Source of the DNA: Chitinophagales bacterium
GTDB lineage: Bacteria; Bacteroidota; Bacteroidia; Chitinophagales; Saprospiraceae
NCBI GenBank assembly: GCA_013298845.1
Contig: JAAFJN010000037.1
Coordinates: forward strand, 1 to 53,475
DNA length: 53,475 bases
Direction of reading: 5' to 3'
Under the pieces are notes generated by a model. That model was given only the letters and a program-made list of their open reading frames with translations, searched no databases and was not told where the DNA came from. This document shows positions 25,308-33,887 of this stretch, piece after piece. The number at the start of each line of letters is the position of its first letter. The stretch's first letter is position 1. Made by a program: the position numbers and the translations under genes.

Positions 25308-26774
25308 TTAAAATTGAAAATAAATAAATTGCTGCTGGTTTCCAGCAAAGTAAAACATTGACATAAATAAAAATATGTAAATACCCCATCTTAGTGGGCG
25401 TTGTTTTATCGCATCAATTTTTTCCAACGCATAATTGCCTTCCCTGCCCAGCCATTCAACGACTACAAAAAGAACAATAAGAAGTAAGATAATTTTATAC
25501 TTGTATGCATCAGAAACTATACTAAATAACGATTCTAAAGTTGGTATGTGACAGGCTTCTGAGATAATTCTTCCGATGTATGAAAAAGCCATTTCTAAAC
25601 TGGAAGCCCTGAAAAAAATCCAGGCTAAGACAGTTAATGCAAATGTAAAAGAAATACTAAGCACCTCTCTCCATGTAGGAAACATTTTACCTTTTGCTAC
25701 GATATCGAGGTTATTTCTGTTACTTTTTGATAATAATAATGGTAAAAAGTAAATTGCATTAAGCAGTCCCCAAAACACAAATGTCCAATTTGCACCGTGC
25801 CAAAATCCACTCACCAGAAAGATTATAAATGTGTTTCGAATCTTGGTAAATCCATTGCCTTTACTACCTCCCAATGGTATGTATAAATAGTCGCGAAACC
25901 AGGTTGACAGTGAAATATGCCATCTGCGCCAGAACTCAGCAATGTCTCTCGAAAAGTAAGGGAAGGAAAAATTCCGCAATAACTCTATGCCCAAAAGCCG
26001 GGCTGTTCCTAATGCAATATCCGAGTAGCCAGAAAAATCTCCATATATTTGAAACGCAAATAATATTCCACCCAACACCAATGTTGTACCGGACAATTGA
26101 TCGTATTGATTAAATATTGTATTGACATGTTCCGCACAAGTATCAGCAATAACCACTTTTTTTATCAGTCCCCAAAGTATTTGTCTGCAACCTGAAACAG
26201 CTTTGCTGTATTCGAAAACTCTATTTTTTTTAATCTGCGGCAGCAAATGCGTTGCCCGTTCGATTGGCCCAGCAACTAAAAGCGGGAAAAAACTAACAAA
26301 AACCGCGTAGTCCACAAAGTCTTTTTCGGCACTTATTCGACCTTTATAAATGTCAATTACATAAGAAAGACCATGAAAAGTGTAAAATGAGATGCCTACC
26401 GGCAAAATAATATTTAAGGTTTCAATACTGGGCTTGTACCCAAAAAATGTAACACACTCGACAAAAGACTCAATAAAGAAGTTATAATATTTGAATACCC
26501 CTAAAAAGCCCAGATTAAGCGTTATACTTAGCCAAAACCATATTTTTTTATGCTTAATACTCGATACAGATGACATTTTCAGGCCGGAGTAGTAATCCAA
26601 ACCTGTAGAAAACATCAAAAGAAATAAAAAACGCCAATCCCAAAATGAATAAAAAAAGTAACTGACAACGAGTAAAAACAGGTTTTGTATTTTAATGTAT
26701 TTGGCAAAAACAAACCAGTAAAGCACAAATACAACCGGGAAAAAAATGGCAAACTCTAAAGAATTAAATAACAT
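25308..26774 (-). CDS. MBOAT-family membrane-bound O-acyltransferase, AlgI-like
   Basis: A 488-residue integral membrane protein of the AlgI/DltB/PatA family. It transfers acyl groups, usually acetyl, across the inner membrane to sugars. Ten or more hydrophobic segments are visible. FWRRWHISLSTWFRDYLYIP (281-300) and SGFWHGANWTFVFWG (322-336) contain the invariant His326 and its flanking aromatic residues. NIILPVGISFYTFHGLSYVI (121-140) and PLLVAGPIER (164-173) are also typical. It is followed 3 bases later by the SGNH partner gene and preceded, 9 bases away, by the 2-epimerase gene. O-acetylation of the polysaccharide is the expected role. Confidence 0.93.
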   Translation of the reverse strand: MLFNSLEFAIFFPVVFVLYWFVFAKYIKIQNLFLLVVSYFFYSFWDWRFLFLLMFSTGLDYYSGLKMSSVSSIKHKKIWFWLSITLNLGFLGVFKYYNFFIESFVECVTFFGYKPSIETLNIILPVGISFYTFHGLSYVIDIYKGRISAEKDFVDYAVFVSFFPLLVAGPIERATHLLPQIKKNRVFEYSKAVSGCRQILWGLIKKVVIADTCAEHVNTIFNQYDQLSGTTLVLGGILFAFQIYGDFSGYSDIALGTARLLGIELLRNFSFPYFSRDIAEFWRRWHISLSTWFRDYLYIPLGGSKGNGFTKIRNTFIIFLVSGFWHGANWTFVFWGLLNAIYFLPLLLSKSNRNNLDIVAKGKMFPTWREVLSISFTFALTVLAWIFFRASSLEMAFSYIGRIISEACHIPTLESLFSIVSDAYKYKIILLLIVLFVVVEWLGREGNYALEKIDAIKQRPLRWGIYIFLFMSMFYFAGNQQQFIYFQF

Positions 26775-26783
26775 TTTCCTACC

Positions 26784-27845
26784 CTAATCTATATTTATTG
26801 TACAAAGTTGAGATATCCCTTCTACCATCTGACGCGCAGCATTTCCATCGCCATACAATGAAGTGCTAAATGCCTGCATAGGGGCAGAAATCGCATCGGA
26901 AATTTGCGTTAAATCATTAAAAACAAGTACATTATTACCATTTTCTAATGTTTCTACCCATTCGGTTTCTGACCGCACCGTCACACATTTTTTTTGCAGC
27001 CAATACGCCTCCTTTTGCATACCACCACTATCGGTTATCAGTGCCTGACTATAATACAACCAGGTAAGATTTTCGAAATAGGGCTGCGGCTCAACAAAAA
27101 GAACATTGGTGTAATCGGACATGGCAATATCGAAAGTCTCCATTGCTTTGCGTGTTCGTGGATGAATTGCAAAAACAACTTTGCAGGCCTGTTCCTGAAA
27201 GGCGCTCAGTACTTGCAGTAAACGTTCTTTTTCGTCGGTATTATAAGGTCTGTGAATTGTTGCAAAGTAATATTCATCTTCCAAAGGGCGTGCGAGCAAC
27301 CAGCCGTTATTGACGGTCATCATTACCATATCTTTCATAATATCACCTACAATATGAACATTTTGGATAATTCCTTCTTGGGCCAAAAAACTTACCGATT
27401 GCTGGCTGGGTACAAATAACAATGCCGAAATATGATCTGTGAGAATCCGGTTAATTTCCTCCGGCATATTCCGGTTAAAACTACGGAGACCCGCCTCGAT
27501 ATGAACAATTGGAATATGAAGTTTGGATGCTACTAATGCGCCCGCAAGTGTAGAATTAGTATCTCCGTAAACCACCACTGCATCCGGTTGTTCTTTCAGG
27601 ATAATCTCTTCCAGTTCGATCATCATTCGACCCGTTTGGGCACCATGTGATCCGCCACCCGCCTGCAACTGATAATCTGGTTTGCTCATGCCCAGTTGGT
27701 CAAAAAATATTTGACTCATATTCTGGTCGTAATGTTGGCCGGTATGCACAGTTACCAAGTCAAAGCGGCCTTTGGCAGCTACCTCAAAGGGGTAATGTTT
27801 AATAAATTGTGGGCGTGCGCCAATTACTGCCAGAACTTTAGCCAT
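26784..27845 (-). CDS. wbpI: UDP-N-acetylglucosamine 2-epimerase family (WecB/WbpI type)
   Basis: A 353-residue non-hydrolysing 2-epimerase. Motifs in order: VIGARPQFIKHYP (7-19), TVHTGQHYDQNMS (32-44), VYGDTNSTLAGAL (92-104), HIEAGLRSFNRNMPEEINR (115-133) and DSGGMQKEAYWLQKK (near 271-285). These supply the UDP-binding and acid/base residues of the family. WecB makes UDP-ManNAc. WbpI makes UDP-2,3-diacetamido-2,3-dideoxymannuronic acid from the gluco form. The gene starts within the end of a WbpB-like dehydrogenase gene (8-base overlap), and WbpE- and WbpD-like genes occur in the same locus, so the WbpI role is favoured. Sequence alone cannot exclude WecB activity. Confidence 0.85.
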   Translation of the reverse strand: MAKVLAVIGARPQFIKHYPFEVAAKGRFDLVTVHTGQHYDQNMSQIFFDQLGMSKPDYQLQAGGGSHGAQTGRMMIELEEIILKEQPDAVVVYGDTNSTLAGALVASKLHIPIVHIEAGLRSFNRNMPEEINRILTDHISALLFVPSQQSVSFLAQEGIIQNVHIVGDIMKDMVMMTVNNGWLLARPLEDEYYFATIHRPYNTDEKERLLQVLSAFQEQACKVVFAIHPRTRKAMETFDIAMSDYTNVLFVEPQPYFENLTWLYYSQALITDSGGMQKEAYWLQKKCVTVRSETEWVETLENGNNVLVFNDLTQISDAISAPMQAFSTSLYGDGNAARQMVEGISQLCTINID

Positions 27846-28872
27846 GAGTTACCTTAAAGGGATGATTAGACATAGGCAGAGCCGCAAATGGATGATAATC
27901 GCCTTTAAGCCCTACGGGTTCCATATTTCGGATATCGTGCACAATTTCAATGGCAGTCCGAGACTCCCCTATCCGAAACCCATTGTTATTCAAGACCTCC
28001 CGGTAACTATGGGTATGCAAGTCCGTAAATCCATCAGAAAATTCAATTTCCTCACCATCAATATTGGTAGAACGGTAAGTGCGTTTACCGGCGGCTTTTA
28101 CCTCTTCCGGCAAGGTGTCATAGTTGATACTAAGGAACCAACGTACCCGCCCTTTTTCCATTTCCAACAAACCTGCAGCGCGATCGTGGGTATGAACATG
28201 AACGGTGTTTTGTTGTACATCGCCAAATATCCAGGTGAGCATATCAAAAAAATGCACTCCGATATTGGTAGCAATCCCCCCGGATTTTTCAACATCGCCC
28301 TTCCAAGAAGTATAATACCAATTGCCCCGGCTGGTGATATACGTGAGATCAAATTCAAAAATTTTATCAGCCGGGCTATTTTCTACTTTTTGTTTCAGGG
28401 CAATAATACTGGGATGTAGGCGCAATTGGAGAATGGTGTAAATGTTTTTTCCAGTTTCCCGCTCCATTTGTTCAAGGGCATCAATGTTCCAGGGGTTCAA
28501 AACAATTGGTTTCTCACAAATGACATGAGTACCGTTGCGCAAACCAAAGCGAATATGCGCATCATGCAGATAGTTAGGAGAACAAACGGACACGTAATCT
28601 AATGGCATGCCATTCCGTTTTAGTTTGTCCACGTGCCGGTCAAAACGTTCAAACTCTGTAAAAAAATCTGCCTGAGGGAAATAACTGTCGAGCATTCCTA
28701 CAGAGTCAAAAGGGTCAAATGCTGCCAAAAGTTCATGGCCGTTATCTTTAATGGCCTTCAAGTGGCGCGGCGCGATATAACCAGCGGCACCAATTAATGC
28801 GAATTTTTTCTTATTATTCAATGTAAAATGTTGATTATGAGAGTATTTGTAAAAAATGTTGAACAAAAGCAT
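27838..28872 (-). CDS. wbpB: WbpB/WlbA-type UDP-GlcNAcA 3-dehydrogenase (Gfo/Idh/MocA fold)
   Basis: It oxidises UDP-GlcNAc uronic acid at C3, creating the ketone that a WbpE aminotransferase uses. FALIGAAGYIAPRHLKAIKD (24-43) is the exact N-terminal pattern of WbpB/WlbA. VSVCSPNYLHDAHI (94-107), VICEKPIVLNP (117-127), TYITSRGNWYYTSWKGD (about 177-193) and ATNIGVHFFDML are equally diagnostic. The listed ATG at 28872 gives 344 residues but overlaps the upstream gene by 38 bases and adds a tail absent from relatives. A TTG at 28821, 14 bases after that gene's stop, would give LNNKKKFALIGAAG at the N-terminus and is the likelier start. It overlaps wbpI by 8 bases. Confidence 0.9.
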   Translation of the reverse strand: MLLFNIFYKYSHNQHFTLNNKKKFALIGAAGYIAPRHLKAIKDNGHELLAAFDPFDSVGMLDSYFPQADFFTEFERFDRHVDKLKRNGMPLDYVSVCSPNYLHDAHIRFGLRNGTHVICEKPIVLNPWNIDALEQMERETGKNIYTILQLRLHPSIIALKQKVENSPADKIFEFDLTYITSRGNWYYTSWKGDVEKSGGIATNIGVHFFDMLTWIFGDVQQNTVHVHTHDRAAGLLEMEKGRVRWFLSINYDTLPEEVKAAGKRTYRSTNIDGEEIEFSDGFTDLHTHSYREVLNNNGFRIGESRTAIEIVHDIRNMEPVGLKGDYHPFAALPMSNHPFKVTHG

Positions 28873-29890
28873 CTCCGTTCTGAATAGAATTCATAAAACG
28901 TTGCTGTCCGTTTTGAGCAATTTCCACATATCTTTTATAATTTGAACTAATCTGGTCCAATTGTTGCTGAAAATCTTCCAGAGACCATAGAAGTGGCACA
29001 TAAGTTTGGTTGGGTATAAATAATTCCGTAGGATACCCTTCCAGATGTTCTACACTGGGCTTGAGTAAAATATTGCCCGATATGAATGCCTCAAAATCCC
29101 GATAACATATTTCTCCCCAGCCAAAAGGACTGATAAGGATTTTGGATTGCCGGACTTCATTGAGGTATTGCTTTTTCCCAACTTTACCACCAATAATACT
29201 ATCCTTTCCATCCATCCGTTGTAATTGCTGCAAAATGGCATTCCTTTGCCCAGCATACACGGGATTTTTGCCCATTGTGCCCCTGAAAACAGTAGTATAA
29301 GGTCGGTTACCGCCAGGCGATAGTGGTGTTGGAAACCCTGTCCACCGGTTCGATATTTGTCCGAGCCGTGGATGCCAGTTGCGGTAATCAGCGAGGCCAA
29401 TATGCCAGGCCGCACGTATTTTTAACAACTGATCGGAAGGGCACGGTGTATAAATATCGGTTCCTATATCTGGGGTGTTTACCCAAACACGAACGCTTGC
29501 TTCACCGCGATTCACCGTGTAAATTGACCTGTCGCGAAGCACTTGTTTTTTCCAAAAAATATCGGAATATTGAATAAGGTCAAAATCTCTGGAACCGGTA
29601 CTATCCCCTGCATCAAAATAAATAACTTTTGAGCCATTCATTCTGAGTTTTTCTAAAAAATTGATAATTACGGATTTATCCCGAATATGAGTGTCGCCCA
29701 ATAACTGATGAAAATACCTGTGGATTACGATTACCACAGGATATTTCAAAATTCCGGCATCATTGTGGTCGCGGAAAATTGTATATTCCACGCCATTCTC
29801 ACGTAGTAATTTTTTCCAAAGAAACAATGGATACAAGAAATTAGGCCCACCTGTTTCTATACCGACATGCGATAAAATGGCTATTTTCAT
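28835..29890 (-). CDS. Probable glycosyltransferase, exostosin-like C-terminus
   Basis: A 351-residue soluble protein. The N-terminus (AILSHVGIETGGPNFLYPL, 3-21) resembles the glycine-rich opening of GT-B transferases. The C-terminal domain has SKILISPFGWGEICYRDFEA (about 249-268), then FISGNILLKPSVEHLEGYPT. This fits the donor-binding part of exostosin/GT4-like enzymes, where a conserved Gly-Trp-Gly-Glu and a following acidic residue contact the nucleotide sugar. No membrane helix is evident. The gene lies between one of the deacetylase-like genes (4-base overlap) and wbpB. It may add the diacetamido uronic acid, but that is a guess from position. Confidence 0.6.
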   Translation of the reverse strand: MKIAILSHVGIETGGPNFLYPLFLWKKLLRENGVEYTIFRDHNDAGILKYPVVIVIHRYFHQLLGDTHIRDKSVIINFLEKLRMNGSKVIYFDAGDSTGSRDFDLIQYSDIFWKKQVLRDRSIYTVNRGEASVRVWVNTPDIGTDIYTPCPSDQLLKIRAAWHIGLADYRNWHPRLGQISNRWTGFPTPLSPGGNRPYTTVFRGTMGKNPVYAGQRNAILQQLQRMDGKDSIIGGKVGKKQYLNEVRQSKILISPFGWGEICYRDFEAFISGNILLKPSVEHLEGYPTELFIPNQTYVPLLWSLEDFQQQLDQISSNYKRYVEIAQNGQQRFMNSIQNGDAFVQHFLQILS

Positions 29891-31011
29891 TGATTACTGA
29901 GTATGGTTTCTCCCAATTGATCTGACGACATAAAATGTACGTCCGGCCAGGTTTGGGTTATTTTTTTTAGCAGATTATCAAAAAGTTTGAGGTTCCGATC
30001 TCTGTTGGAAGGGTCGATAAAGCCGATATAATTAAGACGGTGTGATCCAATAATGGCTGGTTTTCGCCAACGGAATGCCATTTGAATACGCTTCATGCAG
30101 GTATCAACGGCATCCACACCTGGCATTAACGCTGGTTCGAAGAAACAATTCCGGGTAAGATATACCTGATTAAATGCGCTGCGTTTACCAGTGTATCGAT
30201 ATCGGGATCGGTAATTTGGGCCACCCGGATTTGGCTGATATTGGAAACCAATTCCCTGTAATGTATTAACTCCGTATTCAAAAAGGGCTTGTTCAGCAAC
30301 CTCGTCCCAAACATAGGTGGGCGCTATAAATGACGTGGAAGGGTATCCAAAAATTTGTTTAAAAACATTTAAGCCACTAAGTAATATTTTATTAATGTCC
30401 TTCTTTTGAAAATCTGTTTCATAATCAAGAGCGGCCATAAAATTATGCCGTTTACTGAATTTTTTTTGTGGAGATATTGCAAAAGTTTCTTCCTCAAAAC
30501 CAGCCAAAGTATATTTATCTTCAGATTTTAGTGCCGTTAACCATTGGTGGATATTAACATGCTCCCTTCCATGAAGTTGCGGTTTAATAATACCACAAGA
30601 CAAGCCTTGTTGATACAAACTTATTACATTACTATGTGAAGGATAACGTTTTATCGTTTCAGTAAATGGCTCAAAAAAATACTCATCAAAATTATATTCT
30701 TTAATTTTTTTAAAATCAGGATTAGCGACGATTGTATTAGCAGTAAATATAGGTTTTTGGCCCGACTGAGAAGCGTATTTATTTAAAACTTCAAAAAGGG
30801 AAGAAAGGTCTGAATCAGATTCCAAAGCATCCAAACGGCAATAAGCATCTTTTGCCAATGGAATACCTAAATTAGTAAGTCGTTTATAAGCACTTCGGGA
30901 GGGCATACGGATAGTGCCCCAATCATCGGACTCGATCACAACAATCTTTTTCCGGGTATGCCACCCGGGAAGGTGGTTTAGTTCCGATTTAATTGTACTA
31001 AGCAGCGACAT
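29887..31011 (-). CDS. Polysaccharide-deacetylase-like protein, paralog A
   Basis: A 374-residue protein with the beginnings of a deacetylase-type (beta/alpha) barrel. KIVVIESDDWGTIRMPSR (22-39) supplies an Asp-Asp pair where carbohydrate esterase 4 enzymes have their catalytic and metal-binding aspartates. PQLHGREHVNIHQW (144-157) gives a His-x3-His pair that could bind the metal. FIAPTYVWDE (near 250) resembles the later R/Y-x-P-x-x motif. It is clearly homologous to the protein at 31561-32655: both share the ESDDWG, NPDFKKI/NPDFEKI, HGREH, RNCFFEP and AIIGSHR/AIIGNHR blocks. The two genes flank a hexapeptide acetyltransferase gene. No signal peptide is visible, so the substrate should be cytoplasmic. 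Confidence 0.65.
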   Translation of the reverse strand: MSLLSTIKSELNHLPGWHTRKKIVVIESDDWGTIRMPSRSAYKRLTNLGIPLAKDAYCRLDALESDSDLSSLFEVLNKYASQSGQKPIFTANTIVANPDFKKIKEYNFDEYFFEPFTETIKRYPSHSNVISLYQQGLSCGIIKPQLHGREHVNIHQWLTALKSEDKYTLAGFEEETFAISPQKKFSKRHNFMAALDYETDFQKKDINKILLSGLNVFKQIFGYPSTSFIAPTYVWDEVAEQALFEYGVNTLQGIGFQYQPNPGGPNYRSRYRYTGKRSAFNQVYLTRNCFFEPALMPGVDAVDTCMKRIQMAFRWRKPAIIGSHRLNYIGFIDPSNRDRNLKLFDNLLKKITQTWPDVHFMSSDQLGETILSNQ

Positions 31012-31568
31012 TATATTTGATTATTGATATAACCTTCGGTTGGGTTTTCTCTGGGAATAATTGTGCCGGGATTGCCCAAAACAATGGAATTATCGGGGAC
31101 ATCAAAATTTACAAATGAATTGGGCGCGATCAATACATTATTACCAATAGAAACCTTACCCACTATCACAGCATTGGTTCCAATCCATACCTGATCACCA
31201 ATTACTGGACTTCCTTTTCGTTTTCCTCTGTGGTCTCTGCCAATTGTTACACCTGGTGCAAGGTTGCAATTTTTCCCAATTTTGGCATTGACGCTAACAA
31301 TGATCGTCCCAAAATGTCCCAAATACAGGCCCGGCCCAATCTCTGCTTCATGCGGAATTTGAAAACCATATTTATAGGTATAATGCCGCAAAATGATTTT
31401 ATACATCCAATACATCAGGGAGCCTTTATACGCTGCTGTTTTACGCAAAAAATAAGTATAACGAAATCCTTGAGATCGAAAACCTTGTAACAGTTTGATA
31501 AAGGAGAAGGGACCTGGCCTATATCGGAATAAATCTTGCTTAATTATTTGTGAAGCCATGTCATTCAT
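31011..31568 (-). CDS. Hexapeptide-repeat acetyltransferase, CysE/serine-acetyltransferase-like
   Basis: A 185-residue left-handed beta-helix acyltransferase. The N-terminal helical part is followed by hexapeptide repeats from about residue 75: IPHEAEIGPGLYLGHFGTII, NAKIGKNCNLAPGVTIGRD, SPVIGDQVWIGTNAVIVGKV and SIGNNVLIAPNSFVNFDVPD. The His in LGHFG and the GRDHRGKRKGSP loop match the serine acetyltransferase/colanic acid acetyltransferase group. Acetyl-CoA is the expected donor and a sugar hydroxyl or amine the acceptor. It overlaps one deacetylase-like gene by 1 base and the other by 8 bases. Confidence 0.8.
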   Translation of the reverse strand: MNDMASQIIKQDLFRYRPGPFSFIKLLQGFRSQGFRYTYFLRKTAAYKGSLMYWMYKIILRHYTYKYGFQIPHEAEIGPGLYLGHFGTIIVSVNAKIGKNCNLAPGVTIGRDHRGKRKGSPVIGDQVWIGTNAVIVGKVSIGNNVLIAPNSFVNFDVPDNSIVLGNPGTIIPRENPTEGYINNQI

Positions 31569-32655
31569 TCATTAATGCTACTAATTCTTCGGAGGTCATA
31601 AACTCGACATCCGGCCAATGGGCCACAATAGTTTGTAATAATTTTTTTAAGGCCAACAACCCCTCATCCCGATTATTCGGATCAATCCCCCCCATAAAAC
31701 TGGTTCGATGATTGCCGATGATGGCGGGCTTTTTGTATTTAAATGCGGTTTCAATGTCTTTTAAACAGGATGATACCCAATCCTGCGTACCCGAATTGGG
31801 TTCAAAAAAACAATTGCGCATAATATAACGTTGCCCAAAAGTATTTTTTTGCCCCGGCCGACGCCAAACGTTTTTATATTTTCCTCCGCCCAACGGTATG
31901 GGCTGCTTTCTGGAACTAACAAAGGATTTTACACCTAAATTCGCACAAATAGATTCCAGTTTTAAAGGCAAGGCTCCATTGGGTGCTGCAAAATGGGTGG
32001 GCGCATAGCCCATAAGACGTTGGAATAATGCAATACCCTCGGTAATTGTAGCCTCGTGTTGAGCAATTTCTGCTTTTTCCCAAAAATCGTAGGCCGCCTG
32101 AAAAATGGGTTTATACGTATCGCTCCTAAATCCCCAAAATCCTTCGTCGAAACCGGCAAGGGTAAATGGGTCACCGGCCTGCAAAGCCTTTAACCAGGAA
32201 GGCAAATTCAGGTGTTCGCGGCCGTGAAACTGTGGATGCAGCAAGTTTTCCCGCGTGCCTTGTTGTATGGCGTACCAACTTTTGTCACCGTATCCGTACC
32301 TTTCATAAGTCTGCGTAAATGGTTCCCAATAATAGCGGGTAAATTTATCGGCTCTGATTTTTTCAAAATCCGGGTTGGCCATTAACATCATGGCCGTTAA
32401 CACCGCGTGGCGCCCATTAGAATCCCTGACGCTGCTTAAAACCTCTAAAACACCGATAATATCATCCGGGCTTTCCAGTTTATCGTATCCATTATACCGG
32501 TATCCGCTACCTTGATTTAGTGGTAAACCTGCCGACTGTAATCGTTCGTATGCTTCTCTTGAAGGCATCCTGATACTGCCCCAATCGTCGGATTCAATTA
32601 CAATAATTTTCCGTTTGGTGCTCCACCCAATATTTTTTAATAAGGATTTAATCAC
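31561..32655 (-). CDS. Polysaccharide-deacetylase-like protein, paralog B
   Basis: A 364-residue paralog of the protein at 29887-31011. KIIVIESDDWGSIRMPSR (16-33) carries the Asp-Asp pair, PQFHGREHLNLPSW (141-154) the His-x3-His pair, and HFAAPNGALPLK (near 224-235) the Pro-bearing motif. RNCFFEPNSGTQD and AIIGNHRTSFMGGIDPNNRD near the end are shared with paralog A. The two differ mostly in the loop after the first 40 residues, where B has GSGYRYNGYDKLESPDD. A glycan or amino-acid amide deacylase is the likely activity, but the family is uncharacterised to my knowledge. It overlaps the polymerase gene by 4 bases. Confidence 0.65.
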   Translation of the reverse strand: MIKSLLKNIGWSTKRKIIVIESDDWGSIRMPSREAYERLQSAGLPLNQGSGYRYNGYDKLESPDDIIGVLEVLSSVRDSNGRHAVLTAMMLMANPDFEKIRADKFTRYYWEPFTQTYERYGYGDKSWYAIQQGTRENLLHPQFHGREHLNLPSWLKALQAGDPFTLAGFDEGFWGFRSDTYKPIFQAAYDFWEKAEIAQHEATITEGIALFQRLMGYAPTHFAAPNGALPLKLESICANLGVKSFVSSRKQPIPLGGGKYKNVWRRPGQKNTFGQRYIMRNCFFEPNSGTQDWVSSCLKDIETAFKYKKPAIIGNHRTSFMGGIDPNNRDEGLLALKKLLQTIVAHWPDVEFMTSEELVALMNE

Positions 32656-33887
32656 TCGTAAAAGTAAGATAAAGGTGTATTATATTCTATGTAAGGAGCA
32701 ACTAAAGGGTTGGTATAAAAAATACCGGGACTAATTACATTAATTCCTACCCTTATTTCAACAATTATAAACAATAGCATTGGAAAGATGGCTATAATCA
32801 TAATTCTTTTCAGCCAATATCCCATCTTTTTTTCCATTATTTTAAAGTATAAAAAAGCAGCAAAAAAAAGAAAACCAACACTGATAAATCGGCCAGTATT
32901 CGGTAAAGCCGCTGTAAATTTCCCCAAAGACAGGAATAAAACTCCCATAATTAAAAATGGCGCATACCTTGAATACCTTAATTCACGATACCTGAACAAA
33001 ATAAAATATGCTGTTACGATATAGAAAAGATAACTTAATAAGTCAGACCTGAGATATAAAAACCAACTCGCATTTGCAACTGCCGCTTTTTGATCTTCAA
33101 TATATTCGAGATAAGTATATCCCTCTAATTTATCCTGAGCGGCACCCGAAACTTGTGGCAAATTAGATAAAATAGTTCCAAGACTTGGCTGGTAAATAAA
33201 CATGGCTACAGTTAAAAACACTAGGTATATCCACAATCTTTTTCCAAGTAACAGATAAACTAAAAGAACCGAAAGGCATAAAACAAATGAAAAGTGTACC
33301 AACGGGGCAAACAATGCAATTAATAAATATTTTTTTCTTTGAAAAAGGAAAAAATGTGCAGTGCTATAAACAAAAATATGCGTAGCCAGATAAAACCTTA
33401 TCCCATTAATATTCCAGAACGGGATTAAAAAAACAAACAAAAGCAAGGGTAGCCAGGCATATCGCTTCAAGGGTAGCGATGTAAAATTCAAAAGTAAGAA
33501 GATATTTCTGGAATAAAAAAAGCCAAATAAAAAGCCAAATGTCAAAAATAATATTCGGTAATCATCGGTAAACCTCGATAATGTGAAGTTTAAAAAATTG
33601 ATAAAAAAATCTGTTGAGCCTTCATTGAGTACATACGACATAAACTCAATGGAAGGATCATTATAAGCATAAATAAACTTATCTCTATAAAATGCCGCAT
33701 CAATCCCTTCACTTGATATCACAAAGGTAAATCCAAAAAATGCACAAAAAAACCAAACAATATTTTTGGAAACTGTACTTTTATAATTGGCCAATGCAAA
33801 AAACAAGGCCGCAAACGGCCAAACTAAAAATAAAATATAATTTAAGGTACCAGAAATATCCTTATTGAAACGATCTCCTCTGTTCAT
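32652..33887 (-). CDS. wzy: Wzy-like polysaccharide polymerase, EpsG-like
   Basis: A 411-residue integral membrane protein with about 11-12 hydrophobic helices and few conserved motifs, typical of Wzy polymerases. Residues 95-125 (NFLNFTLSRFTDDYRILFLT and following) and NINGIRFYLATHIFVYSTAH (about 159-178) match the EpsG-type pattern, where a short N-x-x-R-F/Q segment recurs. Polymerisation of lipid-linked repeat units on the periplasmic side is the expected role. Base composition is among the most AT-rich of the window. Its start overlaps the end of the upstream glycosyltransferase gene by 26 bases, so a slightly later start is possible. Confidence 0.75.
   Translation of the reverse strand: MNRGDRFNKDISGTLNYILFLVWPFAALFFALANYKSTVSKNIVWFFCAFFGFTFVISSEGIDAAFYRDKFIYAYNDPSIEFMSYVLNEGSTDFFINFLNFTLSRFTDDYRILFLTFGFLFGFFYSRNIFLLLNFTSLPLKRYAWLPLLLFVFLIPFWNINGIRFYLATHIFVYSTAHFFLFQRKKYLLIALFAPLVHFSFVLCLSVLLVYLLLGKRLWIYLVFLTVAMFIYQPSLGTILSNLPQVSGAAQDKLEGYTYLEYIEDQKAAVANASWFLYLRSDLLSYLFYIVTAYFILFRYRELRYSRYAPFLIMGVLFLSLGKFTAALPNTGRFISVGFLFFAAFLYFKIMEKKMGYWLKRIMIIAIFPMLLFIIVEIRVGINVISPGIFYTNPLVAPYIEYNTPLSYFYE

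Noticed and set aside
26784-27845. WecB of enterobacterial common antigen
   Set aside because: No WecC, WecG or ECA-specific genes are linked, whereas WbpB, D and E homologs are; the GT56-like gene alone is not enough.
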